From positions 1-10,762 of the forward strand of contig CAIXOY010000502.1 of NCBI GenBank assembly GCA_903921135.1: a stretch of DNA of 10,762 bases, given 5' to 3'. Each line of letters starts with the position of its first letter. The stretch's first letter is position 1. Shown here piece after piece: positions 6,764 through 10,762 of the stretch. This DNA comes from an uncultured Gammaproteobacteria bacterium (GTDB lineage: Bacteria > Pseudomonadota > Gammaproteobacteria > Pseudomonadales > UBA5518). The notes beneath the pieces were generated by a model that was not told the origin of the DNA, made no database searches, and worked only from the letters and a program-made list of their open reading frames with translations. The position numbers and the translations under genes are program-made.

Positions 6764-7603
6764 TCAGCCCAGACCCGTTGCCGCGAGGCTCCAGTCCCGC
6801 AGCTCGATCGCCAGCGCGGTGTTGCGCGCGCATGGCGCGGGATCGCTCCGTGCGCCATCGCTGTAGTAGGCCCCGGTGTCGCTCGCCTCGGCGTGCAGTG
6901 CGCAGTGCAGGATTGTCCCGATGCCCTCGCTGGCCGGTGCGAGCCGCAGGCTGTTCAGCCAGCGTAGCGGGGCAGGGAGCGTGCGCCAGATCTCGGTGTC
7001 GAGCACGCCGGGGTGCAACGAGAACGCGCTGACGCCGCTCGCCGCAAGACGCTGCCCGAGTTCGGCGGCGTGGAGAATATTGGCCAGTTTCGACACCCCG
7101 TACTCCGGGATCCCGGTGAGCGAACTGGTGGGCCGGCGAAGCGCCGCGAAATCGATGCCGCTTACCCGGCGATGCGCCCTGCTGGCGACCACGACGATAC
7201 GCGCCGGTGCGGATGCGCGCAGTCGAGGCAGGAGGAGTTCGGTGAGAAGAAAATGCCCCAGGTGGTTCACGCCGAACATCCTCTCGAAACCCGACGTCGT
7301 CAGTCCGCGTGCCCCGGCGATGCCCGCGTTGTTGAGCAGCAGGTGGAGCGGGATATCGCGCGCAAGGAAAGCCTCGGCACAGGCGCGCACGGAGTGGAAG
7401 TCTTCGAGATCGAGCGCCAGCCACTCGGCGCACGACCCGGGCACCTCGGCCCGGATTTCCGCCAGCACGGGAAGCGCGCGTTCGCGCGAACGGCAGGCGA
7501 GGAACACCCCGAACCCTGCGCGGGCCAGAGCGATCGCGGCGAGCCGCCCGATTCCCGTGTTCGCGCCGGTCACCAGCGCGATCCTGCCGTGTTCTGCCGC
7601 CAT
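6764..7603 (-). CDS. Short-chain dehydrogenase/reductase, retinol-dehydrogenase-like
   Basis: The 279-residue product is a classical NAD(P)-dependent SDR. TGANTGIG at 12-19 is the dinucleotide-binding glycine motif. ACRSRER (36-42) after the second strand carries arginines that favour NADP. NNAG at 91-94, Asn114 in VNHLGHF, Ser141 in VVVASRAH, and Tyr168/Lys172 in YGVSK complete the catalytic tetrad. HPGVLDTEIW (about 196-205) is the usual cofactor-contacting segment. The pattern resembles retinol dehydrogenase and WW-domain-oxidoreductase-like SDRs; bacterial substrates are mostly unknown. The frame is open back to an ATG at 7858 inside the phosphodiesterase gene, but the start at 7603 is chosen because GGGAGG (7618-7613) lies 9 nt before it and the motif then sits at the expected distance. 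It begins 62 nt after the phosphodiesterase stop, so co-transcription is possible. No signal peptide is visible, so it should be cytosolic. Confidence 0.93.
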   Translation of the reverse strand: MAAEHGRIALVTGANTGIGRLAAIALARAGFGVFLACRSRERALPVLAEIRAEVPGSCAEWLALDLEDFHSVRACAEAFLARDIPLHLLLNNAGIAGARGLTTSGFERMFGVNHLGHFLLTELLLPRLRASAPARIVVVASRAHRRVSGIDFAALRRPTSSLTGIPEYGVSKLANILHAAELGQRLAASGVSAFSLHPGVLDTEIWRTLPAPLRWLNSLRLAPASEGIGTILHCALHAEASDTGAYYSDGARSDPAPCARNTALAIELRDWSLAATGLG

Positions 7604-7665
7604 GTACGCCGCCCTCCCGATGATCCGCTCCGTCGCGCAACGCCAGTGCGCCTCGGGACGCTTCC

Positions 7666-8886
7666 TTACAAGCCCATGCAGTTCGCGTAATAGGTGACGG
7701 TGCCGGGCCAGTCGCTGAACACACCCTTTACACCGATGTCCCTTCCCAGCACGTCCAGCACCTCCATCGTGGCACCCGCGTGTGACAGTGCGTGCAGTTG
7801 CGCCGCGACGGCGTGGGGTGTGCCGGCGGGCAAGCGCACGGGGCGCTCGAGTGACCATGTGATCAGCTCCAGCCCTGCTGCCCGTGCATCGCGTGCTGTG
7901 CGCGATGCGACCGGTCGCCCGCCCTCGACGGAAACCAGCGCCCAGATGGGTGGTGCCCAGATCCGCAGGCCTTTTGACGCTAGTTCGCGCAGTTCGGCGG
8001 CAGTCGGAAGTTCCGCCCTTGTTTTCGCGTCATCCAGATACACGGCTTGCCGACCGAAGTCCGCCTCCGCCGACTTCCAGAACAGCACGTCGTCCAGGCT
8101 GAAGGACTGCGGCCATACGTCGCCGGGTGTGATCCCGGCGGCGCGGTACTCGGCGATCATGGCTCGGGCGAAGTCCCTCTGGCTGAAGTCCCCGAAGGGC
8201 ATGGCCACGACGGGGCGTTTGAGTTCGGGGATCATGTCCACGCCTAGCTGGCGCAGGAGCGCAATGCTCTCTGCGTGCGAGAGCAAGGTCCCGCCGGTGC
8301 CGGGAAAGCTTGCGGGGTCCTCCGTACGCAGGTACTCCTCCACCGAGCGCGCTGCGGGGTCGACCCGGTCCATTCTTGCGCTCAGGGTCTTGAACTCTGC
8401 GAGGGTGATGTCGCTGGTGCGGCATTCGGCGTCGGCGGGGCTCAGCAGATCTCCGGCCGCGTCAAAGCGTGCCGGTGTGAAGGGGCGTGCACAGCGCGCC
8501 GCGAGTGAAGGCCGGAGCAGGATGTCCGTGGTCCGGTGCAGATCGTTCTGTGCATGTCGGCACACGAGTTGCCGATCCCTCGTGAAGGTGACGTCGCACT
8601 CGATGATCCCCGCGCCCATGCGCGCGGCGGCAACGTAGGACTCGCGCGTATGCTCGGGGTAGAGCATCGGAGCGCCGCGGTGGGCGATGGAAAAAGCGGT
8701 TGTCCGGAATGCCGATTCCCGGCACGAGCGCGCTTCCAGCCGTTCTCGCAGAGCGCCCGGCCGCATGGCCTCCACAAGTGTGTAGGGCCGTGGGCCTACC
8801 TGCACGTTCATCATTTCCGGGCCGGCTGCACAGGCATGTGCGACCCAGAGCAGACAGCAGGCGAGCAGCGTTGCGAGCGGATGCAT
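7666..8886 (-). CDS. Secreted glycerophosphodiester phosphodiesterase family protein
   Basis: The 406-residue product is a GDPD/GlpQ-type TIM-barrel hydrolase, which cleaves glycerophosphodiesters to glycerol-3-phosphate and an alcohol. AHRGAPMLYPEHT (68-80) is the family HRG...PE-T signature with catalytic His69. Glu96 and Asp98 in IIECDVT are metal ligands together with Glu78. His111 in CRHAQNDLHRTTD is the second catalytic histidine. MIPELKRP, WPQSFSLDDVLFW and ITWSLERP mark later barrel strands. The N-terminus MHPLATLLACCLLWVAHACAA is a Sec signal peptide, probably cut near residue 21, so the enzyme is periplasmic or exported. The start at 8886 is preferred over an upstream in-frame ATG (8949) because it gives a compact signal peptide and has GGGGAA 5 nt before it. 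The gene lies 101 nt after the photolyase stop on the same strand. Its ribosome site lies in a region that can form two competing hairpins. The actual substrate is unproven. Confidence 0.95.
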   Translation of the reverse strand: MHPLATLLACCLLWVAHACAAGPEMMNVQVGPRPYTLVEAMRPGALRERLEARSCRESAFRTTAFSIAHRGAPMLYPEHTRESYVAAARMGAGIIECDVTFTRDRQLVCRHAQNDLHRTTDILLRPSLAARCARPFTPARFDAAGDLLSPADAECRTSDITLAEFKTLSARMDRVDPAARSVEEYLRTEDPASFPGTGGTLLSHAESIALLRQLGVDMIPELKRPVVAMPFGDFSQRDFARAMIAEYRAAGITPGDVWPQSFSLDDVLFWKSAEADFGRQAVYLDDAKTRAELPTAAELRELASKGLRIWAPPIWALVSVEGGRPVASRTARDARAAGLELITWSLERPVRLPAGTPHAVAAQLHALSHAGATMEVLDVLGRDIGVKGVFSDWPGTVTYYANCMGL

Positions 8887-8892
8887 CCTGAT

Positions 8893-8917
8893 TCCCCGTG
8901 CTCCCGTGGCGGGGAGC
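8893..8917 (-). promoter_or_regulatory. Two mutually exclusive hairpins over the phosphodiesterase ribosome binding site
   Basis: On the minus strand, GCTCCC (8917-8912) can pair with GGGAGC (8905-8900), loop CGCCAC. Alternatively, TCCCCG (8915-8910) can pair with CGGGGA (8898-8893). The second stem buries the Shine-Dalgarno GGGGAA (8897-8892); the first leaves it free. Both are perfect 6-bp stems and share bases 8912-8915, so they exclude each other. A regulatory role is inference. Confidence 0.35.
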
Positions 8918-8987
8918 GAACTGTGATGCAGCGATGATGCCCGGGGCAATGTTGCAAGTTGAGTGCGCTAGCCCCCAGTCGATCCCC

Positions 8988-10463
8988 TCAGTCGAACAAC
9001 TCCGTCTGCCGCGCATCACCCATCGCGCCGCGCTTGCGCCGCGGCTTGCCCGTCTGAGGCAAGCCGCTCTTGCGCGAACCGTGCTTTTTCTGGATGGCAG
9101 AGGCCTCGCTTCTCGCGGTGTCGGTCTTGCGCAGGCCGTACAGCCTTTCCTTTGCGCGTTTCACTGCCTCTCGCTCGTCGACGATGGGCCGCGGGTAAGC
9201 GCTTGTGCCGTACTCCGGCACCCACTGGCGCACGAAGGCCCCCGTCGGGTCATGGTCTGCGGCCTGTTTGGCGGGCGAGTAGATGCGCAGCGTGTTGATG
9301 CCCGTGGTGCCGGATTGCATCTGCATCTGGCTCCAGTGGATGCCCGGCTCGAAATCGAGGAACTGCCGCGCCAGGTGGATGCCGGGTTCGCGCCAGTGCA
9401 GCCACAGATGGTAGGCCGCGAAGCTCACCAGCATCGCGCGCATGCGGAAGTTGAGCCAGCCGGTGGCGTTCAGGCTGCGCATGCAGGCGTCGACCATCGG
9501 GAATCCCGTCATGCCGTTGCGCCAGGCCTCGAATCGACCCTGATCGAAGTCCTCTTCCCGCAGTCCGTCACAGGCGCGAGAGAAGTTCCGGAACTCGATC
9601 GCAGGCTCGTCTTCGAGTTTCTGCATGAAGTGGCAGTGCCAGTGCAGGCGCGCGGAGAAGCCTTCCAGGTGCCATGCCACTCGTCGCTCGTGGGTGTCCC
9701 CTGAGCCGCGCAGTGCAGCGATGCGCGCACGTGTCTGCTGGTAAATGCAGCGCATCGATAGCGTTCCGAAGGCGAGATGCGCCGAGAGGCGCGAGCAACC
9801 GGTCCATGCCGTAACAGGGCTCGAGATGCTCGATCGGTAGCTGCGTCCGCGTGTGTCGAGGAAGCTCTCGAGCACGTCCTTGCCCGCCGTTTCCCCGGCT
9901 GAAGGGAGCGGGCGTGCAGATCCGAGCCCCAGTTCCTGCAGCGTGGGCAGATCTCCTTCGCCGAGACCTTGTGGTCCCCGAAGCGACCGGGGCGCGGCGA
10001 TCACCGGCTGGCGCATGCGCTGCTCCCAGCGCGCGGCCCACCCGTTGCGGCCCTCGAGCCTGCGGATCACGCCGGTCTGCGGGAACTCCTCCCATGCCAC
10101 GCCCGCCTCGCGGCACCAGCGCCCGACGCGCAGGTCGCGCGCGTAGGTCCAGCCGCTGCCCGTTTCCTCATGGCTCAGAAGGCGTCGGAACGGAAAGTCT
10201 CTCTGCAGCTGTGTGAGCACATCGGGCAGCTGGCCGCGCCGCAGCAAGAGCGGCACACCGATCGCGCGAAGCGATACGCGCAGTTCCTGCAGGCATTGCA
10301 GGGCGAAGGCCAGGTGCTGCGGATCGCACTCGGGGCTCGCGAGCCACTCGTCCTCGATGACGAAGAGCGCGGCCACGCTGCCCGAACCGAGCGCGGCCGC
10401 GAGCGGTGCGTGATCGCGCACACGCAGATCGCGTTTGAACCAGACGAGGGCGGGGGAGTCCAT
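8988..10463 (-). CDS. Photolyase/cryptochrome family flavoprotein, full length
   Basis: The 491-residue product is a complete member of the photolyase/cryptochrome superfamily: blue-light-driven, FAD-containing, acting on UV-damaged DNA or in signalling. The N-terminal Rossmann/antenna domain opens with LVWFKRDLRVRDHAPL (6-21) and extends to about 130. FAD-domain motifs are RSYRSSISSPVTAWTGCSRLSAHLAFGTLS (207-236, interior), HWHCHFMQKLEDEP (274-287) in place of the usual WREF region, GFPMVDACMRSL (320-331), GWLNFRMRAM (335-344), and FEPGIHWSQMQMQSGTTGIN (371-390) around the flavin. The HCHFMQKLEDEP variant sets it apart from the E. coli Phr type and from the iron-sulfur type, which lacks this N-terminus. 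Lesion specificity cannot be assigned. After residue 430 comes a basic tail (KRAKER, KPRRKR) ending QTELFD. The start at 10463 fits the family N-terminus, although no strong Shine-Dalgarno is visible. It lies 106 bp after the partial upstream gene on the same strand. Confidence 0.93.
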   Translation of the reverse strand: MDSPALVWFKRDLRVRDHAPLAAALGSGSVAALFVIEDEWLASPECDPQHLAFALQCLQELRVSLRAIGVPLLLRRGQLPDVLTQLQRDFPFRRLLSHEETGSGWTYARDLRVGRWCREAGVAWEEFPQTGVIRRLEGRNGWAARWEQRMRQPVIAAPRSLRGPQGLGEGDLPTLQELGLGSARPLPSAGETAGKDVLESFLDTRGRSYRSSISSPVTAWTGCSRLSAHLAFGTLSMRCIYQQTRARIAALRGSGDTHERRVAWHLEGFSARLHWHCHFMQKLEDEPAIEFRNFSRACDGLREEDFDQGRFEAWRNGMTGFPMVDACMRSLNATGWLNFRMRAMLVSFAAYHLWLHWREPGIHLARQFLDFEPGIHWSQMQMQSGTTGINTLRIYSPAKQAADHDPTGAFVRQWVPEYGTSAYPRPIVDEREAVKRAKERLYGLRKTDTARSEASAIQKKHGSRKSGLPQTGKPRRKRGAMGDARQTELFD

Positions 10464-10478
10464 GGCGCAACTACGGTC

Positions 10479-10490
10479 GACAGGCCTGTC
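10479..10490. repeat. 12-bp perfect palindrome upstream of the photolyase gene
   Basis: GACAGGCCTGTC is a perfect palindrome whose nearer end is 15 bp from the photolyase start codon. It could be a regulator half-site pair or a short RNA stem; it could also be chance. The rest of the 106-bp gap (10464-10569) shows no clear promoter. Confidence 0.25.
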
Positions 10491-10569
10491 CGGTTTCGCC
10501 CTCGTCGTTCGTCACGCTGGCTTCCGGGATGACTGCACGCGGGCTGGTGCGGCGGCCTGGCGCGAGATC

Positions 10570-10762
10570 TCAGAGCCGGGTGCCTTGGCGCAGTCCGAAG
10601 ATGCGTCCGATGTCTTCCAACGCGGGCGCGAAAGCCTGATTCCAGGACGCGGGGTAATCGAGCTGGCAATAGACGCCGGGCTCATCGAGCGCCGCGACCA
10701 CCGCGCGCGCCAGCGCCTCGGCAACGCTCTTGTAATCGAGCTCGCAGGGCTGCAGGTAGCGG
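10570..10762 (-). CDS. C-terminus of an unrecognised protein (N-terminus outside window)
   Basis: An open minus-strand frame enters at the right edge and ends with TGA at 10572-10570, giving the last 63 full codons. The visible peptide starts RYLQPCELDYKSVAEALA, continues through a segment with GVYCQLDYPASWNQAF, and ends GRIFGLRQGTRL. Amphipathic helical periodicity and coding-like third-position G/C support a real gene. I do not recognise the family. It is transcribed toward the photolyase gene with a 106-bp gap, so the two could be co-transcribed. No hairpin with a T-run separates them. Confidence 0.6.
   Translation of the reverse strand, partial: RYLQPCELDYKSVAEALARAVVAALDEPGVYCQLDYPASWNQAFAPALEDIGRIFGLRQGTRL

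Noticed and set aside
6663..7724. 353-codon minus-strand frame overlapping the dehydrogenase
   Set aside because: Arg-rich, no domain, and a shifted frame of the dehydrogenase, which has complete catalytic motifs.
7604..7858. N-terminal extension of the dehydrogenase into the phosphodiesterase gene
   Set aside because: The extra 85 residues are Arg/His-rich without domain features, and a GGGAGG ribosome site precedes the internal ATG at 7603.
8887..8987. Separate sigma70 promoter for the phosphodiesterase
   Set aside because: TTGCAA is present on the minus strand but no acceptable -10 lies 16-18 bp downstream.
1..10762. Defence island, phage or mobile element
   Set aside because: No nuclease, transposase, integrase, reverse transcriptase, toxin-antitoxin pair or spaced repeat array was found on either strand.

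Overview
The window looks like chromosomal DNA of a high-GC Gram-negative bacterium, most likely a gammaproteobacterium. This rests on an outer-membrane TonB-dependent receptor, secreted proteins with Sec signal peptides, strong G/C bias at third codon positions, and the overall gene style. Genus-level placement cannot be made from the sequence alone. No tRNA or rRNA gene, insertion sequence, integrase, CRISPR array or recognisable defence system was found.

Layout. (1) Positions 1-744, minus strand, running off the left edge: a short photolyase/cryptochrome-like protein consisting only of the FAD-binding domain. (2) Positions 745-932: a divergent intergenic region with several short inverted repeats. 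(3) Positions 933-2090, plus: a PLP-dependent class V aminotransferase of the isopenicillin-N-epimerase-like group. (4) Positions 2091-2447: a possible intrinsic terminator, a good sigma70-type promoter (TTGCCT, 18 bp, TAGAAT), and then an untranslated leader of about 183 nt that can form four hairpins. (5) Positions 2448-4121, plus: fhs, formate-tetrahydrofolate ligase. (6) Positions 4133-4158: a 9-bp GC-rich hairpin between convergent genes. (7) From 4161 to the right edge everything is on the minus strand. In transcription order: the C-terminus of an unrecognised protein (from 10762), a full-length photolyase/cryptochrome-family protein, a secreted glycerophosphodiester phosphodiesterase, a short-chain dehydrogenase, a small four-cysteine protein, and a TonB-dependent receptor 4 nt further on.

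How the genes relate. fhs supplies 10-formyl-THF for purine and one-carbon metabolism and appears to be its own unit with a long structured leader. The small cysteine protein and the TonB receptor are almost certainly co-translated and may share a job; the receptor's ligand cannot be read from sequence. The phosphodiesterase and the dehydrogenase could belong to the same transcript, but the gaps (62-101 nt) make this uncertain. Two photolyase-superfamily genes lie within about 10 kb, one with and one without the N-terminal domain.

Most of the window is ordinary housekeeping and accessory metabolism. The parts most worth a second look are the fhs leader RNA, a possible sliding-clamp-binding peptide at the extreme C-terminus of the full-length photolyase, two competing hairpins over the phosphodiesterase ribosome binding site, and the small cysteine protein that lacks a visible signal peptide.
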